Assembly: GCA_037043455.1 (NCBI GenBank)
Contig: JAWPHD010010320.1
Span: forward strand, 30,924 to 94,923
Direction of reading: 5' to 3'
From: Cyrtodaria siliqua
Lineage: Eukaryota; Mollusca; Bivalvia; Adapedonta; Hiatellidae
Length of the DNA: 64,000 nt
Of this stretch, positions 1 through 11,460 are shown piece by piece. Every line of letters begins with the position of its first letter. The first letter of the stretch is position 1. The notes beneath the pieces are model-generated. The model did not search any database. It had not been told where the DNA came from and saw only the letters and a list, made by a program, of their open reading frames with translations. A program made the position numbers and the translations under genes.

Positions 1-322
1 AGGAATAATATCTGACGTAGTTTAAAAAACCCATGGAGAATGATTTTAATACTGTTATCGGGCTTGACGTTCAGCATGTGAAAAGATTGTTACCAGGTGT
101 CGGTATAATGCGACTGGGTGGGGTATTACGTCATGTTTAAGGCATGGTTTTCCAGTGTTGCAGCACTATAAAGCTGTGCATTGGCTCACTGTTACAAGAA
201 GACACCCTGATAATATAACTTCAAAGCAGTATTATACCCCATACATAACATACATATTTTCGTACGATGACACGCTTAATATGTATAATAGGTTAACGTA
301 TAATTGTTGTCATTAATAACAG
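1..322 (+). other. Syndecan intron (3' part)
   Basis: The sequence up to the acceptor AG at 321-322 is taken as intron of the syndecan gene. I see no exon, RNA gene or repeat in it. Confidence 0.6.
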
Positions 323-454
323 GTGGTAAAGACAACAAGGACGAAACAGAGAAAGAAGAGGAGGAGACGAACAAGATAAATGACGACAGCCATTTATTTG
401 CACCGGCTGAGCAATTGCGAGAGCCTATTCTGGCGCAGCCAGGACTTCTGGCAG
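323..454 (+). CDS. SDC: Syndecan, penultimate coding exon (ectodomain stalk)
   Basis: The exon lies between an AG acceptor (321-322) and a GTAAGT donor (455-460). It begins with two bases of a split codon, then encodes a very charged stretch (KDNKDETEKEEEE) and ends in QPGLLA with a codon split after its first base. In syndecans this is the extracellular juxtamembrane stalk just before the membrane helix, the usual place for shedding. It joins in frame to the next exon at 1329 (gca g|cc ata). No Ser-Gly glycosaminoglycan attachment site lies in this exon; those should be in exons before the window. The assignment rests on the next exon. Upstream exons and the signal peptide are outside the window. 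Confidence 0.85.
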
Positions 455-527
455 GTAAGTTATCATGACATAGTGATCCTCAGTTATATTTCTCTTCTAT
501 GATAAAACACAACAACATTTCTGTTTA

Positions 528-701
528 GGGCTGTTCCATTAAAACATACATAGGACCCCAGGGAGGTACTTTTGAAATTGAACACCTAGATATAAAATTT
601 AGTTTAAAGAACCAATTTTTTTGGAAAATAGCCTTCACTCATAAATGTTCAATATTAAATTGCCTTCCTGGGGTTCCGGGTATGTTTTAATGGAATAGCC
701 C
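528..701. mobile_element. MITE with ~38-bp terminal inverted repeats, copy 1
   Basis: The left end reads GGGCTGTTCCATTAAAACAT and continues through a CCCAGG block. The right end is its inverted complement, closing with ATGTTTTAATGGAATAGCCC. There is no coding capacity; the length is about 174 bp. It lies entirely inside a syndecan intron. No superfamily is assigned because the target-site duplication is not clear. Confidence 0.75.
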
Positions 702-1116
702 TTGTCTAGGGTTCTACATTTATAATGATAAAATAAACAAGTTGCCAATTTTGCTTGCACCTCAAAGTATACAAAGCTATAAAAGAGAGTCTATTAAAAT
801 AGCCTCAGTAGGTTAGGCCTTGGCTTTAGAGTTTCAGAGCTTTTTCCAGCGTGGGTTTGCCCCCACTGACGGAGGCATGTCTGATTGGAAACTTCATTCA
901 TCATTTCTGACATCTTCCTCTGATGTTGCTGTCTCAATTTAACCTGATATGATGTGTTAATTGAAAGTAAACTCCCATTTCATTTACATAAAAGGGTAAA
1001 GAATAACTTTCTGATGGGTGAAGTAGGGACAATAATACAGGGATGCTTGTACCTTGTACGGTATGTTGTGTTCTCATGCAGCATTTTAAACAAATCATTT
1101 CTAAAAGGTTATTTTA

Positions 1117-1264
1117 GGGCTATTCCATTAAAATGTACATGGTACCCCAGGAAGGCTATTTTGAAAATGCAAAATTAGAGTTTAAAGAACAAAAATTTTG
1201 AAAAGCAGGGTTCACCCGTCAATGTTTATTAAATTGCCTTCCTGGGGTCCTAGGTATGTTTATT
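1117..1264. mobile_element. MITE of the same family, copy 2, right end eroded
   Basis: It starts GGGCTATTCCATTAAAATG and carries the same CCCCAGGAAGG block and the same internal 'tttaaagaacaaa' core as the copy at 528. The right TIR is only recognisable to about 1264, where it diverges after TAGGTATGTTTA. Confidence 0.65.
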
Positions 1265-1328
1265 TGACCAGATTCTCCTCGCAAATAAAAAAACATGGTT
1301 GAATAAATTGTCTTCTTGTTTTTTACAG

Positions 1329-1492
1329 CCATAATCGGCGGTGCAGTTGTTGGACTTCTATGCATGGTTTTACTGGTAATGTTTATTGTGTATCGAATGA
1401 GGAAGAAGGATGAGGGAAGTTATCCACTGGACGAGCAGAAATACCAGAATTACTCGTACGCAAAAGCACCCGATAAGGAGTTCTACGCCTGA
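1329..1492 (+). CDS. SDC: Syndecan, last coding exon (transmembrane and cytoplasmic domain)
   Basis: This is the core of a cell-surface heparan-sulfate proteoglycan that binds extracellular matrix and growth factors and signals through its tail. Joined to 323-454 the exon encodes a single transmembrane helix (AAIIGGAVVGLL...MFIVY) with the GxxxG dimerisation motif (GAVVG). The cytoplasmic tail follows: C1 region RMRKKDEGSY (ERM/FERM and Src-cortactin binding in known syndecans), a variable region with three tyrosines (KYQNYSY), and the C2 end KAPDKEFYA, whose last four residues EFYA are the invariant PDZ ligand for syntenin and CASK. The stop is TGA at 1490-1492. The tail is 33-34 residues, as in single-gene invertebrate syndecans. 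The family call is close to certain; the N-terminal exons lie outside the window. Confidence 0.96.
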
Positions 1493-4400
1493 GAAATGTG
1501 TTTTAAACTTTAGACATTATGTACTGTAAACTGTGGGCATCCTCACTCTCAAACGTAAGCATTTCGTCAGCGTGTGATACAATGTTTTACAATGGTTATA
1601 TATTTGATACATGACAGACTTTACACCATTAAGTCTGTCTGGCCAGTCGTGATAGGGAGCCTCGTAATCTTGACATGCCTTAAAGTGAAAATGATACACA
1701 CGTGTGTATCTGTAAATCCATTACTGTGATGTTTTAAAACGTGTTTTTATACATTCTTGTACACAGTGGGCATTCTATTAAATGGTGAATCGGGCTTCAA
1801 ATGCTGTACAAAGAGCTACGTAAAATTATGGATATCGTAAAAATACGGTATTATTTATGTATAGACAGTAGCTACCTCGAGGCCCTCTTATGAAATACTT
1901 ACATTTGAGACTGTCCTACTCTACATGCGTGAACAAATTATAAATTACCAGAGACCAGCAGATAGCTGTAAGAGTACCCTACTAGAGTGCCAGTATATAT
2001 TTCATTCATGCGCCTGACGTTAATGCGTAAGTCGTGCTATCCAGTGTGCATGGGTGTGGTAAATTTTCGAATGTATAAGAAAATAAAATGCACGTGCGCA
2101 AGAATTTTGTATTATATATGGACACTCGTTTTGTTATACCTCAGTGTGAATAGAGACCAGGGGACATAACTGCGACATAAAATAAACTCAGAAATTACAA
2201 TGTGCTTCATGCTGGTGAAGTATGGGAAAATTAAGATCAGGAAGCGAATCCTGGTGAGCATCGACAATTCAGTAAGAATCTCATTGGGTGAATAAAAATC
2301 GGTCAAAATTCGTTACAGTAACGTTTGATTTAATCCAAATACAGAGCATGTGTATGAACTTTGTGTTTCAAAAAAACAACATGCATACACAATGTTTTCG
2401 ATTTCGTTCTTTACATTTGAAATTCTTTTTATCGATAAAAAAATTCATGAAACAAGAATACGTATGATTGATCATCTGTGGTGTGGTATATGGCTTTCAT
2501 GTTGTAATAGTCACCTGGTCTTTATCTAGAGTAAATGTAAACATTTATTTGTAATTGTATCATCATGTGGAATCATGCAATTATGTGACATCCTGTGGAC
2601 TTCTCCAAAATTAGACACATTCCAGACATGTTCAGGCAGGTCAAGGTCGCATCTGTTGTCATGGTGATCATTGATTCTGTTGCCTTGGAGTCGTGGGGTT
2701 CTGTTTACAAAACAATACCTGCTGACCTTCTTCTTCTTCTTCCAGTACTGTACTGGGTTCCTCTGGAACATCCTCGCACAATGCTCCAAACGAATACATG
2801 TCGAGTGGACAGCAGGTGGCGAGCTTTTTGAACATTATGGTTATGTAAAAAATGACCATGTTTCATGGTGCCAAGGTCCTTTACAGATTGCACATTTATG
2901 ACTATGTTTTGGTGCTATATGTGATACAAAATGTTCATACAGAGTTTTATTCATCAGCATGACAACAATGTGACCTTGACCTTTAAGTCACATGACAACA
3001 CAATGTGACCTGAATGAATTTAGAACTGACTTTTTGCTACTGCGTAATCATTGTTACTATTTTTAGATTTTGTTGAATGGACTTGTATACTGTATACATG
3101 TATTTACGACATCAGATAGTTGAAAGGTCAAACGTGCGGAGTGCCTTCCCTTTTTCTTGTGCACTATGTTCTTTTAACCTTTCAAACCTTCAAGATGCTT
3201 TTATCCAGCACATTTTTGTATTCCGAGGTCTTTTAAAGTCCCAAAATAGCATCCCACCTTATACAGGGAGTCCTTGTTGATGTAAACATTGATTTTGTTT
3301 ATTTGTGCAGATGTGGTGTATTGGAATAAAATAGGAACATTTTTGGTGAATTATTTCGATTGCACAGAATTCCTAGCTACAGCAGAGCCGGTTTAGAAAG
3401 TGAAAACCTTTTCTGCGAGTCTTTTATGGTCGCTTAGGACAGGTAGTCTTAAGGTGGAGAGTTTGTGTTTTGTAGCAAATTGTACCAAGACTTGGGTCTG
3501 ATGTGATGGGTAGTCCCAAAAGTTTGTAACGTATAGTGTTTTTACTACCTCTTACATAACTTTCTGGCAATGACTTGCAGCCAGATTGGACACGTTTGCT
3601 TAAAATTTGTAAAATTGAAATATTTTGACCACTCTTCCGATTTTTTTTTAGTACAGTGTGGTCGAAATCTTTTATGAAAACAAAAGCATTAGTTAGATTA
3701 TTAATGCGAACGAGTAAAAGAGGTCCACTCAATTGTAAAGTTTGTTTAAGATGTTTATTTATTTCGTCCCTTTATGTGCTTACAAAAAAGTTTCTGTTGC
3801 CTTGTAGAAAATTTAATTATAACTTTGAAGAACTAAAACCTAACCAAAATTCACCATTGAACTTCTATGTTGGATTTAAATAGTAAAGGTTGCATGGCAA
3901 CAGCATAACATTCGCAGGGCTACCATTTGACATTATTTCGTTACAAATAGTTAAAAGGCCTTAACAGATTTAAATCGACGACACGAGAAAGGTGACACAA
4001 TGGCTGTCATTGTGGTACATTTTGTTAAAACGGCAATTGTTAGTTTATTTTTTATACGCAGCACTGGACTTCACCATGTTTCACTAATGCTATGGGCCCA
4101 AGGCCATGGTTGTATGTGACCATTTGTCTTAAGTTTACAACTGGTTCAAGCCAATTGTCTGTTTTATTTTAAAACGTCGTTTTACTAGTGTGGGTAGACA
4201 CTATACAGCGGGTCGAGACGTCTCCTGACCTTTTACAGTGAATATGATATTGTATATAGCTTTAATGTTATATGTTTACCTGTATATATTCAATGTTTGT
4301 TACCATTACATAGATCATCATGTCATTGTACACCATTAATCATGTTGATGAAAGTTTCGGAGGATCTTGATTTCTACCATCATGCATATATCAAAACTAA

Positions 4401-5019
4401 CAACGCACCTACATCGGTAATTCAGACGATGTAAAGATTCATTTCAATGTAAGACATCGTTAAAGGAAGATTGAATTCAGATTCTGTATCAACTGACGAG
4501 ACAGAAAAGTGTTAATTTGTAATAGTGAAATTGTGTATTTTAAAATAGACTATATGGTTTTCGGGTATTAAAGCCAAACGGCATGATGTGAAACGGATTA
4601 TTTTGAATAGTTTGTTTCGCTTTAGATTAATAAGAATTTAATCAGCATCAGGTGTGTGTGTGTGTGTTTACATTAATTAACAGAAATTGTTTGATTTCGT
4701 TGTTCTGTTATACTTAAATATCTAATCATGTTCCATACGTTAATTTGTTAAATTCTTGTTTTAAAAATTTGTTCACATACCGTAAGTATATCCACATAGA
4801 GTCCTAGAACAATTTTTATTTAATGTTTTATTTTCATGTAATTGATCATGTAAATTTTAATTTTTTTAATACAAGATAATCATGTATGTTGGAGTCAAAA
4901 GAAACATCATTTAAACGTTTTTCAGGTTTACTTCTTCTCTACTTATTATAGAATCTGCTTTTTGCAAGTTTTCTTTTAAACAAATTCAGATTTTTCAAAG
5001 TGTTAAAAAAACTGGTTGT
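1493..5019 (+). other. Syndecan 3'UTR and downstream intergenic sequence
   Basis: This is AT-rich sequence after the syndecan stop. The 3'UTR end cannot be placed; AATAAA hexamers occur in many positions, for example near 2083 and 3326. A TGACCTTGACC motif lies at about 2970 and a short (GT)n run near 4655-4670. The open frames at 2526-2901 and 3424-3732 lack recognisable domains. Nothing else can be supported. Confidence 0.5.
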
Positions 5020-5024
5020 ATGGG

Positions 5025-5305
5025 CAGTCAGTAAGTAAATTGGTTGTCCACCATGTAAACAGTCTGTCAGCTAAGTAAATATATCACATAAACTGACTGG
5101 TAACAGACTGGTTGTCGACCAGGTAAAGCTAGGTAAGCGATTGACCATCTAGACTGCCATGTAAACAGACTGTCAGTCATGTAAGCAGATTGGTTGTCGG
5201 TCACTTTAACAGACTGGTTGTCAGTCACTTAAACAGACTGGTTGTCCATCATGTAAACAGTTTGTGACCGCCATAAACAAACTAGTAACAGACTGGTTGT
5301 CAGTT
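5025..5305. repeat. Degenerate minisatellite (AACAGACTGGTTGTC family)
   Basis: About ten diverged copies of a 20-40 bp motif centred on AACAGACTGGTTGTCAGTCA can be followed from 5025 to 5305, with variable spacing. No coding potential. Confidence 0.7.
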
Positions 5306-5847
5306 GTTGTTATCTTCAGAACTTGTTAACGTTAAACTTTACATACCAGGCATTGGTTGACTTTGGTATAAAACGTGTAGCTAGCAGTATCTGGTCGATT
5401 GTCCCATGATTTATTTAGACAACAAAACTGGTGTTTTAGAGCCAGATTCTACAAATACATGGTTGTGAAAACCAGATGGGTTGGTAGGTCATTGTAGTAT
5501 TACGTTTATTAGCCCCTATGTATACATAGACGTTTATGTTTACGCCGTGTTAAATATTGCTACTTAAATATCAACGTTACTATTTATATAAAAAATGATT
5601 AGAGAAATGTTGTACAAGTAAGTGAGAGTCGATATCTAGATTCTTATTGCCGGGCCAGTAGTTGACAATAGATAAAGTTTTCAGCCCCTTTACAGAAGGA
5701 ATCGTTTTAATTATTGATTCCTAAGTTTAGGACGGTAATACCAAAATGACCATTGAACGATGCTGCATCATACTATTGTGAAGAGCTCTGATCCTGTTTT
5801 TTTTTTAAAAATATTTAGCTCAGTTTAAATAGAAATCCCTCTTTGGT
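5306..5847. other. Intergenic sequence, no recognised feature
   Basis: AT-rich sequence without coding exons or repeats I can define. Confidence 0.5.
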
Positions 5848-6118
5848 TGTCATGCATATTCAAGGTCTTCTTCATGACGCCGCATATGCAAATGTGGAAA
5901 TGTGGCTCCATCATAAATGGAGTGTCTACAATAGAATTTGCAGCAACTCTGCAGGGTTGAGGGTTCTAGGCCCATTCTCTATATTTTTTATCTACATGTA
6001 GATGAAAATGGGGGATGAACCTGGCATGTTGAACCTGGCATGTTCATCCCTGTTTGGCGCCATATATAACCTTTCTTGTGTTGGTGCGCCGTAAAACCCC
6101 TATTCAGTTCAATTAAAT
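5848..6118 (+). mobile_element. SINE-A family copy (5'-truncated)
   Basis: It shares with the copies at 17434 and 21929 the blocks CTACAATAGAATTTGCAGCA, CTAGGCCCATTCTC and GCCTGGCATGTTCATCC, and the tail GTGTTGGTGCGCCGTAAAAC followed by ATTCA-like repeats. A short internal duplication (gttgaacctggcat, about 6018-6040) is specific to this copy. Confidence 0.7.
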
Positions 6119-6302
6119 AGGAAGAATCTATTTTGATAATGAAACAAAATCTTGTCACCAAGGAGAACAAAACAATTTTTTGATGCACCCTTATAACACA
6201 TAAATCTTGGGCTTTCCTTGAGTAAAAATAAAAAAAATTGTCAAGTGTAACTTCGTCTATAGTCAGTTACTGTTCCTGCAATGTCCTGCAGTCCTAATTT
6301 TG

Positions 6303-6718
6303 TATACCGAAAGAAAAAGAAACGCGACCGGGAATTTTCGCTATATATTGTATATACTGCACACTTAATTCCATATATATTCCAAGGAAATCCCAAGATG
6401 TTTTGTAAAAAAAAAAGTTGCAGTTAGAGAAAGGACACAACTGTGATGTTGTAGACGTTGTAACAAGAAATTCATAAATGTTGAAGTTCCTATGAAAAAT
6501 TGAGTCGGTTCAGTACTGTATTTAACGTAAAGAGTTCGCAAAATTTTGCAGCCTAAGTTCGGCCAGTACAATAGTATCAGTACAATAGTATATAATAATT
6601 TTGCAGCTCACAAAACGTGTACTCTTCAATAACGAAACTTTGCAGGAATACTATTGTACTGGTACATACAATATATAGTGGAAATTCCCATGTCGTGTTT
6701 CTTTTTCCTTTCAGTATA
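6303..6718. mobile_element. MITE with ~50-bp terminal inverted repeats
   Basis: The left end TATACCGAAAGAAAAAGAAA and the right end TTTCTTTTTCCTTTCAGTATA are inverted complements, and the match continues inward through CGACCGGGAATTT and CTATATATTGTA. The element is about 416 bp and non-coding. Ends begin at TA, so a TA target duplication of the mariner type is possible but cannot be proved from one copy. Confidence 0.75.
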
Positions 6719-8142
6719 TATAAAGATTGAGGGTTTTAAAGTGAAAGTAATGTTTACTCCTCAGAATAAGTTAAGGACCATCCCTTCGATTAATCGCATA
6801 CGTTTAAATACACATTGCATTCCAAAAATGGAAACTGTTTCGTGCTTCTGTATTCTTTAGGAACATTTTACACGAACAAAAATAATCTGAAAATTCAGAT
6901 TTTAAAATATCAATAAAATGCATTTTTTCACCCAAAAATGTTTTGTATTATTTTCATGACTATTGATTCCTTAACAAACATCTGCCACCATTGTATTCGG
7001 AATAATTCTACAGATAAGCGTGCAGTGCCAAATATGTAACTTCATTTTGGATGGGATAATAAAAAATCTGCATTTTTCGAAACTGTTTGGTGTATGCATT
7101 TAAACTGCAGAAGGTTAGTCAATTTCGGGGAAAATTAAAATTTCGCGTTCATACCATTGGTAGTGATTAAACGTAATGAATAAATTGACAAACGTATTGT
7201 TGTTCTGGAGCAAAGTTAATGATTTTTAGAAATTATCAAAAATCTCGGAATTAACAATGTATATCAACATTTTGTTCTTTCGTCTAATGCAGAAGATCTG
7301 ACGATATCCAGTTTAATGCAACATTGCTTTAACACATTCCTGTGTAACCGTTTGAAAATGGTATGTAGGTGATCCTATGGGTGAAATTAGCTAGATCTTA
7401 ACAAAGCAAGAGCAACTCTTTTCCATGAATACGATGGCCGAACTAATGACCTAGAGTTAATAACCGAGGTGGAAGCATATGGAGAAATACTCTTGCGGTC
7501 CTTAACTTATTTTGAGGAGTATATTTAGAACAAGAAACAATAGTTCCGAGTTGACCAGTCGAGAGGTCATATTTGTGAGAGTCTTTTATTGTGTATTGGT
7601 GCATAGATATTCCTCTAATCCTAAAATATAATGCCTACCCTTAATAAATTCAGGTAACCTATGAATTAGGATTTAAAATGAATTATATCCTTTATAAAAA
7701 AAATCAGGTTAAAAATGTAACATATGAATTATGATTTAATATATAAATAATTTACATTTTATACTATACTCCAGATTCAACCCACATATTTTCTTTCTCT
7801 ACTTTTGATATATCTTTTCATTTTTGTCATTATTAGATCATTCATTACATTTGGCCAATTTTAATTATATTCAGTGAATATTTTATTAGAAAAATGTTTT
7901 GAACGCTGAACAAATTCTTCTAAGCTTGCATTTTCTGAAATTAACTCTTAAAATTGCATTTCGCGAGTTCGCAGTTACCAGTTCGAAATCTGGTCACCAA
8001 TTAAACAAATTGGTTTCTATTTGTTCTGACTTGTGTGCTATACCATTTAGAATCATGCTGAAATTAACTATGGACCACTTCATTTAAGGCATAAATGTCA
8101 GACTTTACTAATGGCTATAACATGGTTAAAATATATTCTCCT
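6719..8142. other. Intergenic sequence, no recognised feature
   Basis: AT-rich sequence. Short ORFs at 7899-8087 and elsewhere have no recognisable domain. Nothing further is supported. Confidence 0.5.
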
Positions 8143-9229
8143 TTTTAGCTCGACTGATCGAGCTTATGCCGTGGTGCGGCGTCCATCGTCCGTCCGTCTG
8201 TCCGTAAACTTTTATTTGTAGCGACAACTCCTCTGAAACTACTGGATGGATATTCAGGAAACTTTACAGAAATGTTGCCCATAAAGACTAGTTGATCCTA
8301 GCAAAAAATCATGTTGATGTGAAATCCAAGATGGCCGCCAAAGCTAAAAATAGAGTTTTAAAATACAAGTTTGTAGCGACTACTTCTTGAAAACTATAAG
8401 TGATATTGATATGGGACTTTTTCTAAAATGATCAGCATGACATGATGTTGATCCTTGTCAAAAATCGTTTTGATTCAACGTTAAACATGGCTGCCAGCGG
8501 CCATCTTTGTTTACATAGAGGTTTACCACCACCAATTACATGTAAACCTCCGAGGTGTAGTCGAATGTAGTTCCTATAATAAAAAGTAATCCCTCCTTTT
8601 TCGATGGAAATGGGCATTATAAGTAGGGGAAAACTGCCTATTTCTATTCGATTTTGTGGTTATATGTATAAGAAGCGTATTAATAGGTTTTACTGGATCA
8701 CTGATGAACATTTTCGAAATTTCGACTCTATGCTTACACTTTGTGAGCAATGAAAACAGTCGATCAATAAAAACAGCTGTACCCTTGACCTGTTTAGTAA
8801 ACAAACAAGAACTTTCTTACATGTCTTGTGACCCCACGTTTTCTGGTGATTTTTCAAGTGGAAAAAAAGTTTTCTATATGAACATTACACTGCTGCATTA
8901 TCCATACTTGAGTTGAATTTGCAGCAAATCATTAATATGTGACACTTTAACATTGGTGTCTATGGGGAAAATAATTGGTGCTTTCATACCTAGAGTTATA
9001 TAATGAAAACTTGTAGCGACTACTCCTCTGAAACTACTTGACGGATTTTCATGAAACTTCACAGGAATGTTGCTCTTAATGTCTAATTGATCCTAGCAAA
9101 ATTTCAGGTCGGCCGGAAATTCAAGATGGCCGCCACGGTTAAAAATAGATTTTCAAAAAACAAGTCTGTAGCGACTACTTCCTGAAATCAAAATCAATCA
9201 GTAGAGCTTTAAGGTCATTGACCTCTGGT
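8143..9229 (-). mobile_element. HINE-like tandem-repeat element 'a'
   Basis: Read on the minus strand, the element opens with a palindrome AGGTCAATGACCT (9212-9224), then AGCTCTACTGATTG. It holds long tandem units containing TAGCGACTACTCCTCTGAAA and AAGATGGCCGCCA, then a GACGGACGG-type microsatellite (about 8185-8205). It ends in a perfect hairpin AGCTCGATCAGTCGAGCT followed by AAAAA (8142-8164). The same architecture is seen at 39461, 34785 and 48428. Non-coding. The class is inferred from structure, not from a transposase. Confidence 0.7.
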
Positions 9230-9281
9230 TTTTAAAAAAAAATCAGAAGATTATATATTTAGACATTTTCAGTGACTGTGT

Positions 9282-9496
9282 TTAATCCTAAGCCTGCTAT
9301 GGGTGACTACAATAGCCTACAATAGTTTATTGTAAACCCAGTTCAGCCTGTGAGTAACAAGCAGGCTGATCAGGGTTTACAATGTCCAGCTGCTCATCAG
9401 TCATTTCTCCAAAACACCCCTTTGTAACATAAATGGAATGGTCTAAATTTAAAGAAAGGACAGTCCATTATACATTCATAGTGGGCTAAGGGTTAA
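9282..9496. mobile_element. MITE, TTAACCCTTAACC-end family, copy 1
   Basis: The ends are TTAATCCTAAGCCTGCTA and TAGTGGGCTAAGGGTTAA, inverted complements. The centre holds AACAAGCAGGCTGATCAGGG and GTTTACAAT. A second copy in the opposite orientation is at 56697-56908. Confidence 0.7.
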
Positions 9497-9637
9497 GATA
9501 CACTGAAAGCGATTTTGTAAGATTTAACCATAGATCAAGGTTGATTGAACGTTTTAACTAATCTGTATGAACTGTTTATTATTAAAGATTCAAACATTTC
9601 TCTATTCAACTGTTTCTTCTTTTTTCACTCCATCCAA

Positions 9638-9905
9638 AGGGGCGACTGTGGCAGAGAGGATAGCGTATGCGACACCGAGGTCACGGGTTAGAGTCTCACT
9701 GGCGTCACTGGGTTACTTCTGTGAGTCCTTAGGCAAGACATTTCTCCTAACCTCATCCATCGGATGGGGACGTAAACAAGGCGATCCTGTGTATCGGAGT
9801 TCCTCCGAGCATCTTAAAAAACCATAGGAATCTATTTGTTAGTAAGAGTAGGGCAGGTTGAAGGATTTCTATTATTATTTCTCTGGGGTGGCTCGAAATA
9901 ACTTA
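9638..9905 (+). mobile_element. SINE-B family, 5' part (copy A)
   Basis: A tRNA-like head (GGGGCGACTGTGGCAGAGAG, then the box-B-like GGTCACGGGTTAGAGTC) is followed by the body blocks GGCAAGACATTTCTCCTAAC, GGATGGGGACGTAAAC and ATAGGAATCTATT. These match the complete copy at 23976-24302. The 3' tail is missing here. Confidence 0.65.
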
Positions 9906-10361
9906 TACAATATGTGGAGTCTTGAACAATTCAAATCTCCCACTCTATCCATGCTGCAAAAACACCAGACTATCAATGATCCAGGTCCAAGGCTCCAAGT
10001 AGCTCTATGTTGCTGCAGCAAATTGTCCAATCCAGTGAGAGGGTAGAATTTCCACCCATCGAGAGATGGTTACTCTCACTACCAGTACTTAATTCTCAAC
10101 AAACCAACCCCAACATTGCTGAATTCTTGGTTGGCCGTAGAGACTGCCTATCGAGACTTATCACTTCACTAAACCTCAGTAGGACAGTACTGTTGCAATC
10201 GGCGTTGTTGACAGCAAGAAAATAGACAATTCCTCCTTCACATAATTATTATCATCCAGGCGCCCGTCATCAGTTGCTTAAAAATGATATCTCGGATGAA
10301 ACTGAACGGCCGATTTTGAGCAAATATCACATGGTTGATTCTTACAAGTGGATAAAGACGT

Positions 10362-10895
10362 TTCCAACATGAACAAATTTGGTCAAAGCAACATCCAAGA
10401 TATCTGCTTAACAGATTTCGACATTCCAAGATCTTGTGAACGGCGAAACACATTTCGACAAAAGATCTTGTGAACGGCGTAACACATTTTGACAATCCAA
10501 GATCTTATGAATGGAGCAACACATTTCGACATTCCAAGATCTTATGAACAGCTTAACACATTTCGACAATCCAAGATCTTATGAACGGCTTAACACATTT
10601 CGACAATCCAAGATCTTATGAACGGCTTAACAACACATTATCTTATGGCTTGACACATTTCAACAATCCAAGATCTTATGAACAGCTGAACAGATTTCGA
10701 CAATCCAAGATCTTATGAACGGCTTAACAGATTTCGACAATCCAAGTTCTTATGAATGGCTTAACAGATTTTGACAATCCAAGATCTTATGAACGGCTTA
10801 ACAGATTTCGACATTCCAAGATCTTATGAACGGCTTAACAGATTTCGACATTCCAAGATCTTATGAACGGTTGAACAAATTTTGACAAGTACTGA
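10362..10895. repeat. 37-bp minisatellite, ~14 copies (copy A)
   Basis: The unit GATCTTATGAACGGCTTAAC plus ACATTTCGACAATCCAA (37 bp) is repeated with point variants. The equivalent array in copy B is longer (14170-14966, about 21 units). Confidence 0.9.
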
Positions 10896-11104
10896 TCACC
10901 AACCCCCAGACTATCCAAGCTGTACAAAGAAAGTCTTTGGTTTCAAAAATGGCCATGGCATGGGGTCAGTAGTATGTAGAGATTATCATTACACGTTTAT
11001 ATAGACATTTCCAAAATCATAAGGTATAGAACTCTCATATATTGCATGCAAGATTACCTTCTGATCCTTGGCCAGGTTTCGTTGTTTGATGTAATTGTTT
11101 ATTT

Positions 11105-11278
11105 GTGTATCGGTCTATCCTCCGAGCACGTTAAAGAACCATAGGAATCTATTCGATAATCAGAGTAGGGCAGGTTCCCAGATTCCTATGTATCCTTCCC
11201 CTCTCTCTGGGGCGGCTCTAAATAACCTATACTGTGTTGATGAGCCGTTAAACATCATTCGATTCAATTCATTGTTTG
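11105..11278 (+). mobile_element. SINE-B family, 3' part (copy A)
   Basis: Blocks CGGTCTATCCTCCGAGCAC, CATAGGAATCTATTCGATAA and GGGGCGGCTCTAAATAACC, and the tail GTGTTGATGAGCCGTTAAAC with ATTCAATTCATTG, match 24125-24302. Confidence 0.7.
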
Positions 11279-11460
11279 ATGAAGATGTATAAAATGAAAT
11301 TGGGTTTAAAGGGACTCTGTCCGTAAGTAAGCAGATATTGAGCATAACCAAATAACCGTCTGACTTTTATTCAGTGAAATGTATACATGAAAACATGAGC
11401 ACAGACCCTAAGAAGTCTGTAGTAATACATTCGTGAGTTTGAAAAAAAGAAGCTTTGAAT

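Larger units (their letters stand above)
455..1328 (+). other. Syndecan intron before the transmembrane exon
   Basis: The intron runs from GTAAGT at 455 to TTTTACAG at 1321-1328. It holds two copies of one TIR element (528-701 and 1117-1264). The rest shows no feature. Confidence 0.85.

Noticed and set aside
1493..2090. A defined syndecan 3'UTR end at the AATAAAATGC near 2083
   Set aside because: AATAAA is frequent in this AT-rich sequence; without transcript ends the site cannot be chosen.
2526..2901. Overlapping ORFs on both strands near 2.7 kb
   Set aside because: No domain, no splice structure, no paired codon pattern; likely chance ORFs in the syndecan 3' flank.
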